Source: a virus. From it: a DNA stretch of 64,000 nucleotides. A program made the translations under genes and the position numbers. Shown piece by piece: positions 8,917 to 18,392 of this stretch. Within the stretch, counting starts at the first letter, position 1; each line of letters starts with the position of its first letter. The DNA is taken from the IMG/VR virus record IMGVR_UViG_3300045119_000205, positions 1 through 64,000 of that record. One strand, written 5' to 3'. The notes beneath the pieces are model-generated. The model searched no databases. It worked only from the letters and a program-made list of their open reading frames with translations, and was not told the origin of the DNA.

Positions 8917-9549
8917 ATGCCCGACCCTATCCGTCGCGTGCTCCCGCGTCCGGAGAACTCCCTTCGTCTGGATGCGACCGACGCACCTGTTTCACGTGAA
9001 ACAGACGTGCAGGATGCCGCGCATTCGCAGGGGGATATCCAGAGCCGCCCGCCCTTGCGGAAGCCTGTGCGCGAGGAGAGTCCACGCGAGCGGGCGGCCA
9101 AGCGCGCCGCCGAGTTGCGCAGCCACCAGGGCGTGGATCTGGACTCCGTCAACGAGTTCTATTTTCCGCCCGAGAGCATTCCCGACGGCTGGTCCTATGA
9201 GTGGAAGCGCCACACGCTGATGGGCAAGGAAGATCCGGCCTATCAGGTCGCCCTGGCGCGCGGCGGCTGGGAAGCGGTACCGGCCAGCAGGCATCCGGAG
9301 CAGATGCCCATCGCGGGGGCGCATCAGACCATCACCCGCAAGGGCATGGTGCTGATGGAGCGCCCGATGGAGATCACCGAGGAGGTGCGCAGGCGCGAGC
9401 AGTTAAAGGCGCGCAATCAGGTGCGGGCAAAGGAGGAGCAGCTAGGGGCGACGCCGCCCGGCACCTTTGATCGTACCGGTGATTCCAGGGTTCGCCCCAA
9501 TATCAAGAAGACCTATTCCCCGGTGCAAATCCCGCCCAACAGTGAGTGA
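8917..9549 (+). CDS. Conserved phage head-region protein carrying a parS site in its coding sequence
   Basis: A 210-aa protein. ATG 8917 is preferred to the overlapping TTG at 8905 because GAGG sits six bases upstream of it. The core FYFPPESIPDGWSYEWKRHT, then MGKEDPAYQVALARGGW, is a pattern seen in phage proteins beside scaffold and capsid genes; function unknown. Codons for VSRET (8988-9003) spell a perfect parS palindrome. The same peptide occurs in alphaproteobacterial RsmG proteins whose genes overlap chromosomal parS sites. Confidence 0.65.
   Translation: MPDPIRRVLPRPENSLRLDATDAPVSRETDVQDAAHSQGDIQSRPPLRKPVREESPRERAAKRAAELRSHQGVDLDSVNEFYFPPESIPDGWSYEWKRHTLMGKEDPAYQVALARGGWEAVPASRHPEQMPIAGAHQTITRKGMVLMERPMEITEEVRRREQLKARNQVRAKEEQLGATPPGTFDRTGDSRVRPNIKKTYSPVQIPPNSE
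8988..9003. promoter_or_regulatory. parS-like ParB loading site (perfect 16-bp palindrome)
   Basis: The sequence TGTTTCACGTGAAACA is a perfect palindrome identical to the consensus bacterial chromosomal parS. parS nucleates ParB-CTP clamps and through them ParA and SMC. An exact specified 16-mer is not expected by chance in 64 kb. It lies inside a phage gene, and no ParA or canonical ParB with a helix-turn-helix was seen, so host ParB is the likely reader (inference). Confidence 0.75.
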
Positions 9550-9600
9550 ATGTTTACAAAACTGCACGGTTCGTGCTAGCGGCTAGGCCACGGTTGTTTA

Positions 9601-9619
9601 GCCGCCTCCGGTTGGCGGC
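9601..9619 (+). other. Stem-loop in the leader of the capsid gene cluster
   Basis: GCCGCC, 7-nt loop, GGCGGC lies in the 141-bp gap between two head genes. No T-tract follows (CTCCCCTTTCC), so it is a weak terminator at best and may be a processing or mRNA-stability structure ahead of the highly expressed capsid genes. A GAGGAG ribosome site follows at about 9676. Confidence 0.4.
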
Positions 9620-9690
9620 CTCCCCTTTCCCGGCTCAAGCGTCACCCCGGTGTGTGATGTGCGGCTTCCTCTTCCGAGGAGTGGCATTAC

Positions 9691-10401
9691 ATGCCGAATA
9701 TCAATGCGCCGTTTGGGTTCGCCCAGGTGACGGGGACGGGCGCGTCTCCGACGTTTGAGCAGGTACAACTGGCGATTAACCCGGCTGTCGGCACCAATGC
9801 GCAGATCTTCTGCAATGACCCCGTGGCGCAGCTTGCGACCGGGTTCATCTGCCAGCTTGGCACGCAGGGCACCGCTGGCGTGCCCGCCGCCGGTTCGGGC
9901 AATTTCGTCGGCATGTTCACCGGCTGCAAATACCTTTCGGTCACCCAGAAGCGCATCGTGTGGTCGAACTACTATGCTGGCGCGGGTGATGTGAACACCG
10001 CTGCGGGCGTGGTCGCTTATGTGATCACCGACCCGGCGGCGCAGTATCAGGTGCAGACGGTCAACGCCCTGACCCCCACCACGACCACCAATCCGGTGGT
10101 GCAGGTGAGCGTGGGGATGAATGTCGGCATTGGCTACATGACCGGCACCGGCACCAATACCAACACGCTGGGCAACAACAACGGCAATGTCTTCAGCGGC
10201 ATTTCGACGGCGTATGCCGATCAGAACTCAATCGCCACCACGCCCGGCTTGCCGTTCCGCATCATGGCCATCGCCAACTACAGCGTGGAGGGACCGAATC
10301 TCTGGGGACAGGTCAGCGGCTACGATTACACGTCGCCTTACAACAGGATCGTTGTCGCGATGAACAACACCCTCAACAAGCAGGGAACGACGGGCATCTG
10401 A
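9691..10401 (+). CDS. Virion structural protein, probable head decoration
   Basis: A 236-aa neutral, Gly/Thr/Asn-rich beta-type protein lying directly upstream of the major capsid gene after a strong GAGGAG site. It opens MPNINAPFGFAQVTGTG and has the pattern of repeated short strands (VGMFTGCKYLSVTQ, VVAYVITDPAAQYQV) seen in phage head decoration or head-fibre proteins at this position. The role is inferred from composition and synteny. Confidence 0.55.
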   Translation: MPNINAPFGFAQVTGTGASPTFEQVQLAINPAVGTNAQIFCNDPVAQLATGFICQLGTQGTAGVPAAGSGNFVGMFTGCKYLSVTQKRIVWSNYYAGAGDVNTAAGVVAYVITDPAAQYQVQTVNALTPTTTTNPVVQVSVGMNVGIGYMTGTGTNTNTLGNNNGNVFSGISTAYADQNSIATTPGLPFRIMAIANYSVEGPNLWGQVSGYDYTSPYNRIVVAMNNTLNKQGTTGI

Positions 10402-10425
10402 TCCCGCTGGAAAGGAACTCCTTCA

Positions 10426-11340
10426 ATGGCCGTCAATCTCTCTGCGATCAAAGACCTCCTGCTGCCGGGCCTGCGCGGCATCGAGGGCAAATACGAGATG
10501 ATCCCTTCGCAGTACGACAAGATCTTTACCAAGCACGACAGCAAGATGGCGCTGGAACGCACTGCCGAATTGCGCTTCCTGGGCCTCGCGCAATTGAAGA
10601 CCGAGGGTGGGCAGACCCAGTTCGACAATGGTGCTGGTGAGCGCTACGTCTACAACCAAGAGCACACCGAGATCGGCCTGGGCTATGCGATCACCCGCAA
10701 GGCGGTGGACGACAACCTCTACAAGACGCAGTTCCACCCATCGAACCTTGGGATGATCGAAAGCTTCCAGCAGACCAAGGAAATTTACGGCGCCAACGTG
10801 CTGAACTCGGCGCAGACCTACAACCCGTCGGTCGGCGGTGATGGTGTGGCGCTGTGCAGCCTGACCCATCCCATCGACGGCAACACGGTGGGCAACACGC
10901 CCTCAGTGCAGGCCGACCTCAACGAAGCCTCGCTGCTCACCTCGATGGTTGAGGTGCGCACCAACTTCCGCGATCAGGCGGGGCTGAAGGTGTTTGCCCG
11001 CGCCCGCAAGCTGATTGTACCGCCGCAGCTTGAAGCGGTCGCGATCCGGCTCACGCAGACCGAATTGCGCCCCGGCACGGCAGACAATGACGTTAACGCA
11101 ATAATGTCCACGGCCGGTGGCTTGCCGGAAGGTTTCATGGTCAATGACTTCCTGACTTCGCAGTTCGCATGGTTCCTTTTGACGAATATCGATGGCCTTT
11201 CGTACATGGAACGTGTCAAGTTCGAAACGGACATGCAGGTCGATTTCGTTACAGATAACCTCCTGGTTAAGGGTTATGAGCGTTACAGCTTCAGCTACTA
11301 CAACTGGCGTTCCGTCTACGGAAACTTCCCCACGTCCTAA
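10426..11340 (+). CDS. Major capsid protein (HK97 fold, Mu gpT-like)
   Basis: A 304-aa protein. Supporting stretches are LPGLRGIEGKYEMIP, the E-loop-like FDNGAGERYVYNQEHTEIGL, then YAITRKAVDDN, the spine-helix region and the P-domain strand ARKLIVPPQLEAVA. It ends with SYYNWRSVYGNFPTS. These follow the Mu-type HK97 coat family. GGAAAGGAAC precedes the ATG. Many copies of this protein build the icosahedral shell; the upstream GroES-like and scaffold genes probably serve its folding and assembly. Confidence 0.82.
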   Translation: MAVNLSAIKDLLLPGLRGIEGKYEMIPSQYDKIFTKHDSKMALERTAELRFLGLAQLKTEGGQTQFDNGAGERYVYNQEHTEIGLGYAITRKAVDDNLYKTQFHPSNLGMIESFQQTKEIYGANVLNSAQTYNPSVGGDGVALCSLTHPIDGNTVGNTPSVQADLNEASLLTSMVEVRTNFRDQAGLKVFARARKLIVPPQLEAVAIRLTQTELRPGTADNDVNAIMSTAGGLPEGFMVNDFLTSQFAWFLLTNIDGLSYMERVKFETDMQVDFVTDNLLVKGYERYSFSYYNWRSVYGNFPTS

Positions 11341-11353
11341 GAGGGTCTGAACC

Positions 11354-12268
11354 ATGGCCATCACTGCCCTATCAGGCCCGATGATCGTCTTCGGGCAGGA
11401 CCCCACGGGGTCGAACCCCGACATAGCGCCATCGCTGTTCGCGGGCGGCGTCGGCATTGCCGATACCCGCCCAGCCTATGGCTACATGCCGGGCCAGGGG
11501 TCCGGACAGGCCACTGTCGGCTTCTCGCTCACCACCAGCATCATGACGCTCAACGCCGTGCCAGCGACCATGTCGGCCACCAACATCGCCACGTCCCAAC
11601 TGCCGGTGCTGCAACAGGCCATCGTGCTCACCGCAGGCACGGGCGTCACCGGCAACGTCACCGTCAACAACGCCGGTACCGGCCGCGCCGTGCGGCCGTG
11701 CCTCGCGCTGGATGGCGTGGCGGGGCGGATCTCCTACGGCACGTCAAACACCGTGCAGCTTTGGGACCCGGTGAAATCGCTGGCGCGCAACGTGCGCATC
11801 ACCACGGCGGCGACCGATGTCGCGGTCTACCGGATACTGGGCTTCGACCTCTACGGCTACCCGATGACGGAAAACCTCCAGGCGGCGGGCGCGACGACGG
11901 TCAGCGGCAAGAAAGCCTTCAAATACATCCAGTCGATCACCCCGCTTGGCGCCGGGCCGGTGGGTGCCACGGTCACCGTGGGCACCGGAGACGTGTTCGG
12001 CTTCCCGCTCTACTCCAGCACCTTCTACGGCACCACCATGCCCGCCGACATCTCCATCGCCTGGGCCGGGGCGCAGATCACCTCCACCACCGGCTATCTG
12101 GCGGGTGACGGCACCAATCCGGCCACCTCCACCACCGGAGACGTGCGCGGCACATGGCCGGTGGCGTCGGCATCGGATAACGCCAAGCGGCTGATCCTCT
12201 GGCAAAGCCCGCTGGTGACCAACGCGCTGCTGCCCGGTTCCGGCCTATTCGGCGTCCCCCAGGTCTGA
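11354..12268 (+). CDS. Virion structural protein, unknown position in the particle
   Basis: A 304-aa beta-rich Thr/Ala/Gly protein 13 bp after the capsid gene. It shows repeated strand-like segments (VLTAGTGVTGNVTVNNAG, VYRILGFDLYGYPMTENL) and no catalytic motif. Proteins here are commonly head decoration or minor capsid proteins. The fold is unknown to me; assignment as structural rests on composition and synteny. Confidence 0.5.
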   Translation: MAITALSGPMIVFGQDPTGSNPDIAPSLFAGGVGIADTRPAYGYMPGQGSGQATVGFSLTTSIMTLNAVPATMSATNIATSQLPVLQQAIVLTAGTGVTGNVTVNNAGTGRAVRPCLALDGVAGRISYGTSNTVQLWDPVKSLARNVRITTAATDVAVYRILGFDLYGYPMTENLQAAGATTVSGKKAFKYIQSITPLGAGPVGATVTVGTGDVFGFPLYSSTFYGTTMPADISIAWAGAQITSTTGYLAGDGTNPATSTTGDVRGTWPVASASDNAKRLILWQSPLVTNALLPGSGLFGVPQV

Positions 12269-12282
12269 AAAGGAACCGCGCC

Positions 12283-12549
12283 ATGTTCAAATTCGGCAAG
12301 GGCGGCGACAAGGACGACAAGAAGGGCGCCTTTGGCAAAGGCGGCAAAGGCGACAAGGACGACAAGAAAGGCGCCGATTGCAAGGATGACGACCGCGCCA
12401 AGCGCAAGCTTGGCGGCCGGGTCGGGCCGCTCAAGGGGTCCGCTGCCATGCGCCACATCGATACCACCAAGCGCGGCGGCGGTGGCTGCGACGCCAATCC
12501 GTTCACCTCGGCGCGGCACGGCACGCCCGCGACCGGGCGCCGTGTGTAA
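12283..12549 (+). CDS. Small Lys/Gly/Asp repeat protein
   Basis: An 88-aa highly charged protein. Its first 30 residues contain two near-identical units, KGGDKDDKKGAFGKGG and KGDKDDKKGA, followed by a basic Gly-rich tail. It lies between two structural genes with a GGAACC site before the ATG. Probably disordered; DNA-binding or internal head packing is possible but unproven. Confidence 0.5.
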   Translation: MFKFGKGGDKDDKKGAFGKGGKGDKDDKKGADCKDDDRAKRKLGGRVGPLKGSAAMRHIDTTKRGGGGCDANPFTSARHGTPATGRRV

Positions 12550-12558
12550 CCACGTGAA

Positions 12559-13239
12559 ATGGCCGTCAACTCCTTCCAGGCATCCTTCGGCAGCCTAATC
12601 CTGCACGCGTTCCAACTGGTGGGGCTGCGCCCCACCTCGTTGGTGCAGGAGCACTTCGAAAGCGCCAGGATGGCGGCAAACCTGCTGCTGCTGCACTGGG
12701 CCAATGACGGGGTGAATTTGTGGCGGGTGGATCTGGTCACGGTGCCGCTGATCCAGGGGCAGGCGGTCTATCCGGTCGATTCCGATACCGTCACCATCCT
12801 CGACGCCTATTGCACCACCAACACGGGCGCCCTGATCTCCGACCGGCTCATGCCGTCGGTCAGCCGCAGCGAATATGCCAGCTACCCCAACAAGGAGCGC
12901 CAGGGGTCGCCCACCGTGTTCTGGCATAACCGCCTGTTGGATCAGACCGTGACGTTGTGGCCGGTGCCTGACGGCACGCAGGAGAGCTTCAGCTACTACC
13001 GGCTGGTGCAGAACGAGAGCGTCGCCATGATGAACGGCGTCTCGCCAGAAATCCCGCAGATCTGGTATCCGGCCTTCGTCACCGGTCTGGCGGCGCAACT
13101 GGCGGTGATCTGGTCGCCCGAGAAAATGCCGATCCTCGCCCCCCTGGCTGCGGAAGCCTATCGCAAGGCGGCTGAAACCAACGTGGAACTGGCACAGCAG
13201 TATATTGCCCCTATGATCTCCGGATATTTCAGGAACTAG
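12559..13239 (+). CDS. Head-tail connector, P22 gp4/adaptor-like
   Basis: A 226-aa protein with the layout of podovirus adaptor proteins: an N-terminal helical part (LILHAFQLVGLRP, MAANLLLLHWANDGVNLW), a strand-rich middle (QGQAVYPVDSDTVTILDAYC, LLDQTVTLWPVPDG) and C-terminal helices (IWYPAFVTGLAAQLAVI). Such proteins dock under the portal and start the short tail. A second protein of similar design lies at 30963-31742. Confidence 0.65.
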   Translation: MAVNSFQASFGSLILHAFQLVGLRPTSLVQEHFESARMAANLLLLHWANDGVNLWRVDLVTVPLIQGQAVYPVDSDTVTILDAYCTTNTGALISDRLMPSVSRSEYASYPNKERQGSPTVFWHNRLLDQTVTLWPVPDGTQESFSYYRLVQNESVAMMNGVSPEIPQIWYPAFVTGLAAQLAVIWSPEKMPILAPLAAEAYRKAAETNVELAQQYIAPMISGYFRN

Positions 13240-13247
13240 GGGGTGCC

Positions 13248-13949
13248 ATGGCCTGGGCGAGCCGTCTGGGGCGGGCGAGGGTATCAGCCAAGAACCCGCA
13301 GGCGGCTGGCGTCTGTGACCGCTGCGGCTTCATCTGGACCCACAACACCATGCGGTTTCAGCATGAGTGGCGCGGTATCGCATTGCTGAACACGCGCATG
13401 CTGGTCTGCCGCCGTTGCGAGGACGAGCCGCAACAGCAATTGCGCGCCATCATCCTGCCCGCCGATCCGCCGCCGATCATGAATGCCAGGGTCAATACCT
13501 GGGACGAGTTCGTCCCCACCGTGCGCGCGCCCTCGGTGCCGCCAGTGATCGACCCGCGTACCGGCATGCCGCTGCCGGTGGATTTCTCCCGGCAGGCGGA
13601 AGACGGGCAGAGCCGTGGGACGCAGCCGACCGGCCCCGCCGGGGTGCCGACCAACCCGGCGGCAGGGCGGATCTCCAGCAGCGGCCTGGAGCGCTGGGCG
13701 ATCATGCCCGGCGTGCCGGGGATCACCGCATCGGGGCGGAAGCTGCCGGTGCTGTCGATCATGTCGGTCGGCTCGTCGGTGATCACCGTCACCTGTTCCG
13801 CCCCGCACGGGCTGCGGTTCAACGATCAGGTTTCGGTCGAGGGACTGACCGACAACGAAGCCACCGGGTTCTATTCGGTCAGCCCGACAACGGCGACAGC
13901 GTTCACCTACATGACCAACACGCCGCGTCCGATGGGGTCGCTGCTATGA
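13248..13949 (+). CDS. Zinc-ribbon head/tail-region protein, unknown
   Basis: A 233-aa protein. Cysteines 23, 26, 54 and 57 (CDRCGF ... CRRCED) form a likely zinc ribbon, which I recognise from phage proteins next to adaptor genes. The C-terminal ~70 residues form a beta domain (VGSSVITVTCSAPHGL) similar to segments in tail hub proteins. The stop overlaps the next start (ATGA). Function unknown; a structural role is likely. Confidence 0.55.
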   Translation: MAWASRLGRARVSAKNPQAAGVCDRCGFIWTHNTMRFQHEWRGIALLNTRMLVCRRCEDEPQQQLRAIILPADPPPIMNARVNTWDEFVPTVRAPSVPPVIDPRTGMPLPVDFSRQAEDGQSRGTQPTGPAGVPTNPAAGRISSSGLERWAIMPGVPGITASGRKLPVLSIMSVGSSVITVTCSAPHGLRFNDQVSVEGLTDNEATGFYSVSPTTATAFTYMTNTPRPMGSLL

Positions 13950-14683
13950 GCGACGATCCGGTTTGGCGCGCCCAGGTCGGGCTGCCGCGCGGGTTCCGGC
14001 AGGTGCCCCAGACCGGGATCGGCACCTACAGCCTGACCATCCAGCTTACGGTGCTGCCGCCGCTGGTCGCCACCCCCAACCCGATCTATGGCGCGGGCAC
14101 CCTTGGCTTGGCGCCTGCCAGCGTGGACAACACCTATCTGGCCCCGATGCTGGCGCAGGGCCTGAAGGGGAGCCTGTCCAGCACGCCCGCGCAGCCAGAG
14201 GATCTCTCTGTCGGGCAGGTGACCACCCTGCTGGGCGGCCCGTTCCTGACAGCAGCCACTGGCAGCGTTGATAACATCAACCTGTCGCTCGCGCCCGCGC
14301 TGACGCTGAAAGGCAACAACACGGCCACAACGGGGCCGGTGTTGGACCTGACCACGGCGCAGACCAACACGCTGCTGGGCGGCCCGTTCCTGGCTTTGAC
14401 CGGGGGCACCATCAATGGAACGGTCACGATAAGCCCGACGCTCACCGTCCCCTCGGGCGGAACCCTGGTGGTGAACGCGGGAGGCACGCTGACGGCGGCC
14501 GGGGTGATCAACGCGACGGGCACCCTGACGACATCGGGCACCACCAACATGACCGGGCCGGTGAACGTCTCGGGCACCCTGACCACCTCGTCGCGGGTGG
14601 TGCTGACGGGCCTGCCGACCAGTGCGGCCGGGCTGGTCGCCGGGCAGCTTTGGCGCAACGGCACCGTGATAAATATCGTGTAG
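13946..14683 (+). CDS. Short tail fibre-like protein
   Basis: A 245-aa protein with an ATGA start. A Thr/Gly-rich beta-helix-like body reads LTISPTLTVPSGGTLVVNAG-type repeats. It shares PNPIYGAGTLGLAPASVDNT and a following LAPM segment with the next large fibre, so the two probably use the same attachment or oligomerisation module. The end LVAGQLWRNGTVINIV is a common phage fibre ending. Confidence 0.55.
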   Translation: MSDDPVWRAQVGLPRGFRQVPQTGIGTYSLTIQLTVLPPLVATPNPIYGAGTLGLAPASVDNTYLAPMLAQGLKGSLSSTPAQPEDLSVGQVTTLLGGPFLTAATGSVDNINLSLAPALTLKGNNTATTGPVLDLTTAQTNTLLGGPFLALTGGTINGTVTISPTLTVPSGGTLVVNAGGTLTAAGVINATGTLTTSGTTNMTGPVNVSGTLTTSSRVVLTGLPTSAAGLVAGQLWRNGTVINIV

Positions 14684-14693
14684 GAAGGGCGGC

Positions 14694-15287
14694 ATGAGCG
14701 AAAGCTTTATGGTTCATCCGCTGCTTCTGAGCAGCGACCCGGTGGAGGATATGGAAGCGTCCACCAAGCGTTATTCCGACGCGCAGGATGCGCTGGTGCG
14801 CGACTACGCCGATGCGCAGGATGTGGCACAGGCGACCGGCATCACCGACGGTAGCGACGCGCAGCCGGGCGAGATCGGTGAATATATCGTTGTCGATAAC
14901 ATGGTCGGCGTCACACCCCCGGCCAACGTCCCCATGCAGGTGTGCGCCATCGCTTTGCCGCCAGGGTGCTGGGAGGTCTGGGGCACGTGCGACTTCACCA
15001 TCGCTGCTATCGGTGCTGATCCCCAGGTGGTGCCGGTGCAGCCAAACCAATTGGGTTCCAGCATCAGCGTCACCACTGACTCCCTGCCGACCGACGAAGA
15101 ACTGATCCTGGGCACGGGGGTGATGAACCTGATTTATTCACCGCTCGCCGCCGGGCAGCGGCAGGTGCTGATCACCGGCCAATGCCGCAGCAATTCCACC
15201 GATCCGGTCACGCTGTATCTGGTGGCCGCCGTGGGGTCGGCCAATGCGACGGTGAAGGGCTATGTCAGCGCGCGGCGTGTGCGATGA
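14694..15287 (+). CDS. Fibre-associated protein, unknown fold
   Basis: A 197-aa protein between two fibre genes. The first 60 residues are helical ([20 protein letters not shown]), resembling a trimeric coiled-coil stalk. The rest is a beta domain ([16 protein letters not shown] ... [16 protein letters not shown]) of the kind seen at fibre tips. The stop overlaps the next start (ATGA). Confidence 0.5.
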   Translation: MSESFMVHPLLLSSDPVEDMEASTKRYSDAQDALVRDYADAQDVAQATGITDGSDAQPGEIGEYIVVDNMVGVTPPANVPMQVCAIALPPGCWEVWGTCDFTIAAIGADPQVVPVQPNQLGSSISVTTDSLPTDEELILGTGVMNLIYSPLAAGQRQVLITGQCRSNSTDPVTLYLVAAVGSANATVKGYVSARRVR

Positions 15288-17962
15288 CCCATATCACCAT
15301 TCCCCTGCTGCCCATGGCGGTTGCCCTTACCGGCAGCGAGCAGATGGAACTGGTGCAGAGCGGCACCAGCATGCGCGTCTCGGCGCGGCAGGTGGCGGCC
15401 CTGGCGCTGCCCTATTCGGGCACGCTCACCACGCTGACAGCGATCTCTCCGATCACCGCGTCCCCCAACCCGATCATCAACGAGGGCACGCTGGGCTTGG
15501 CGGCAGGGAGTGTGGACAACACCTATCTGGCGCCGATGGCCGGGCGCACCATCAAGGGCAACGACGATACCCTGGTGCTGCCCGCGCGGGACATGTCGGT
15601 GCAGGACACGATGGCCCTGCTGGACGCGGCGCCGCTCAACTCGCCGCAGTTCTACAATTTCCCGTCCGCGCCGACACCCCCGCCAGGGGATGTCTCAACC
15701 CGGCTGGCTACCACGGCCTTCGTGGACGCGATCCCGCGCGGCGGCACGGTAACCAGCGTTGACGTGACGGGCGGCACCACGGGCCTGACCACGAGCGGCG
15801 GCCCGATCACCACCAGCGGCAGCATCGCGCTGGGCGGCATCCTGTCCATTTCCAGCGGCGGCACCGGGCAGAACACCTCGACCGGCGCGTTCAACGCGCT
15901 CTCTCCGATCACCAGCCAGGGCGACCTGATTGTCGGCGCGGGGCTGAATTTCGCCGCGCGGCTGCCCATCGGCACCAACGGGCAGGTGCTGCAATCGAAC
16001 GGCAGCACGGCGACCTGGGCGGCGGCTCCGTCTACCGTGGCGCCCTACAACACCAACCCCGCCATGAACGGCGCCGCCGCGCCGGGCGTGTCGCTGCTGT
16101 ATTCACGCGGCGACCACGTTCACCCGAGTGATTCCACCAAGCTGTCTTCGGTTGTTGGCGTCGGCGGCATCAGCGTCAGCAACGGCAACACCATTACCAA
16201 CACTGGTGTTCTTTCCATTGATACCGCAGCGGGCGCTTTCGCTCTCGGCGCCGGGCTGGTGCGGAACACGCAGACGCTGGCGGTGAAACCCGCCACGACA
16301 CTGGCGCTGGGCGGGGTGATCGCTGGCTCGGGAATTACGATTGACGCTGCTGGCGTGATCACCACGGCCTCTGTCGGCATCATTCCCAGCGGCACAAATC
16401 CGGTGATGGACAGTGTCGCCAACCCCGGCACGCTCGCGACCTATTCACGCGGGGATCATATTCACCCCAGCGACACCAGCCGTTACGCGGCAACCAACCC
16501 GGCAGGCTACATAACCTCTGCCAGCATTCCCGCGTCACTGCCGCCATCGGGCGCCGCAGGCGGGGATCTGACGGGTACCTATCCCGCACCGACGTTGGTG
16601 AACACCACCGTGGCGCCGGGCAGCTATACCAACACGTCACTCACCGTGGACGCGAAAGGCAGGATCACGACTGCCAGCAGCGGCTCCGCATCAACAGGCA
16701 CCGTGCAGAGCGTCAGCTTCACGGGCGGCATCATCACGGTCGCAACCCCGACGACAACGCCCGCGATGACGGTCGCGGGCACGCAGGGCGGCATACCGTA
16801 TTTCAGCGGCGCATCCACGTGGGCGACGACGGCCCAGATGGCGCAAAACAACCTTATGGTTGGCGGCGGTAATTTCGCGCCAACAACCATGCCCTACTAC
16901 AGGGTGGACGGGTCTGGCGGAATGACGCTGGGCCAGACCACCGGCCCCGGCGGTGTTCTTACCCTTTGGGGGTCGGCCAGCGGATCGGTCGCGATCAAGA
17001 GCCTGGGCGCCGTCACCACCTACAATTTCAATCTGCCGGTGTCCGCTGGCACTGCTGGTCAGGCGCTCACATCGCAGGCGGGTGGCGCCAATTCGATGAC
17101 GTGGGCCGATGTACCGCAGGGGACGGTGCAAAGCATCACCGCAGCGGGCGTGCTGACCGGCGGGGTGATTACCAACACCGGTACAATCAGGCTGGACGTT
17201 GGCTCTGGCATCACCAACAACGCTGGCACAATCAGCAACAGTGGCGTGCTGTCGGTCGATGGCGCGAATGGCGCGCTGTCTCTCGGCGCCGGGCTGGTGC
17301 GGAACACACAGACGCTGGCGGTGAAGCCCGCCACCTCGCTCGCCTTGGGCGGGGTGATCGCGGGCACCGGCATCACCGTCGATGTCAACGGGGTGATCAG
17401 CACCGCAGGCGGTACCGGCGGCAGCGCCTCGATCACCGTGAGCGACACGCCGCCCGCGCTGACCAACGGGGCAATGTGGTTCGATAGCGTATCAACCCAG
17501 CTCTACATCGGCTATGCCGATCCCAACTCGACGCAGTGGGTAACCGCCAACAACGCCAATGCCGGGGGTCCCATCGGGTTCGGCCAGCTACCCGTCAGCG
17601 TGCAGCAACTGCCGGTCAGCTTCCCGTTCGCGGGCAAGCCTGCGGGGTTGGTCAATGTGCCGATGGCGTTTGCCGTCACCGTTCCCGCAGCGCTCGCGGG
17701 CAGCGTGGTTTACTATACGACCCTGCCGACCGCGACAACGGGCAGCCCTGTGATCTTCACCCTGAACAAAATCTCGGGCATCACCACCATCGTCCTGGGC
17801 ACGATTTCTATCGGACTGAGCGGCACGTCGCATACTTATTGCGCCCTGGCCGGTGCGGGTGGCTCGTTGGCGGTAGGTGATGTGTTGCAGATCGTCGCGC
17901 CCTCGACACAGGACGGAACTCTTGCTGATATCGGAATAACAATCATGGCAGCGAGGACGTAG
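15284..17962 (+). CDS. Large tail fibre protein
   Basis: An 892-aa protein; start taken at the ATGA overlap with the previous gene. The N-terminal part repeats the [16 protein letters not shown] module of the protein at 13946. The body is beta-helix repeats. A ~50-aa block ([18 protein letters not shown]-type) occurs twice, 1038 bp apart, and a segment with [13 protein letters not shown] is shared with the fibre at 22322. The C-terminal ~130 residues form a small beta domain ending [10 protein letters not shown], closely related to the end of the protein at 25362. Trimeric receptor-binding fibre by composition and context. Confidence 0.65.
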   Translation: MTHITIPLLPMAVALTGSEQMELVQSGTSMRVSARQVAALALPYSGTLTTLTAISPITASPNPIINEGTLGLAAGSVDNTYLAPMAGRTIKGNDDTLVLPARDMSVQDTMALLDAAPLNSPQFYNFPSAPTPPPGDVSTRLATTAFVDAIPRGGTVTSVDVTGGTTGLTTSGGPITTSGSIALGGILSISSGGTGQNTSTGAFNALSPITSQGDLIVGAGLNFAARLPIGTNGQVLQSNGSTATWAAAPSTVAPYNTNPAMNGAAAPGVSLLYSRGDHVHPSDSTKLSSVVGVGGISVSNGNTITNTGVLSIDTAAGAFALGAGLVRNTQTLAVKPATTLALGGVIAGSGITIDAAGVITTASVGIIPSGTNPVMDSVANPGTLATYSRGDHIHPSDTSRYAATNPAGYITSASIPASLPPSGAAGGDLTGTYPAPTLVNTTVAPGSYTNTSLTVDAKGRITTASSGSASTGTVQSVSFTGGIITVATPTTTPAMTVAGTQGGIPYFSGASTWATTAQMAQNNLMVGGGNFAPTTMPYYRVDGSGGMTLGQTTGPGGVLTLWGSASGSVAIKSLGAVTTYNFNLPVSAGTAGQALTSQAGGANSMTWADVPQGTVQSITAAGVLTGGVITNTGTIRLDVGSGITNNAGTISNSGVLSVDGANGALSLGAGLVRNTQTLAVKPATSLALGGVIAGTGITVDVNGVISTAGGTGGSASITVSDTPPALTNGAMWFDSVSTQLYIGYADPNSTQWVTANNANAGGPIGFGQLPVSVQQLPVSFPFAGKPAGLVNVPMAFAVTVPAALAGSVVYYTTLPTATTGSPVIFTLNKISGITTIVLGTISIGLSGTSHTYCALAGAGGSLAVGDVLQIVAPSTQDGTLADIGITIMAART

Positions 17963-17964
17963 AT

Positions 17965-18366
17965 ATGACTTTGCAATATGGCGTGGCGGTGCGAAATGCG
18001 CAGGCGACGTGTCTCCAGACGACGCCCGCCACGTCGTCGCCATGCAACCTGAAGATCTGGGCGGCAACCACTACGCCAGCCAATTGTGGCGCGCCCGACA
18101 CCGGGGCCAGCAATGTGACGCTTGCCACGATCCCCTTGCCAGCGACGTTCCTGACCGCGTCGGCGGGCGTCACGACGCTGGCGGGATCGTGGACGGTGGC
18201 GGCGTCCACCAGTGGGACCGCGCTCTATTTCAGGATCTACGACAACGGCGGAACCTGCCACATCCAGGGCAGTTGCGTGACCGACCTCGTGCTCAACAAC
18301 ACGTCCATCACTGCTGGGCAGACCGTTACGGTGAACACGTTTGGCGTCACCGTCAGCAATGCTTGA
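17965..18366 (+). CDS. Small fibre-region structural protein
   Basis: A 133-aa beta-rich protein (SWTVAASTSGTALYFRIYDN) with five cysteines (C16, C27, C61, plus a CHIQGSC pair near residue 99). It starts 2 bp after the fibre stop and is probably co-translated. The fold resembles a small immunoglobulin-like sandwich. Function unknown; possibly a fibre tip or decoration. Confidence 0.5.
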   Translation: MTLQYGVAVRNAQATCLQTTPATSSPCNLKIWAATTTPANCGAPDTGASNVTLATIPLPATFLTASAGVTTLAGSWTVAASTSGTALYFRIYDNGGTCHIQGSCVTDLVLNNTSITAGQTVTVNTFGVTVSNA

Positions 18367-18392
18367 TGTACGTTTGCTAGCAGGAACGTCAC

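Noticed and set aside
9541-9690. Promoter for the capsid genes in the 141-bp gap
   Set aside because: A ribosome site and a stem-loop are clear, but no convincing -35/-10 pair with proper spacing was found, so no promoter is listed.
12550-12556. A second CACGTG (ACCACGTGAAAT) considered as another parS site
   Set aside because: Only the CACGTG core and three right-hand bases match; the left arm differs from parS, so it is below any reasonable match level.
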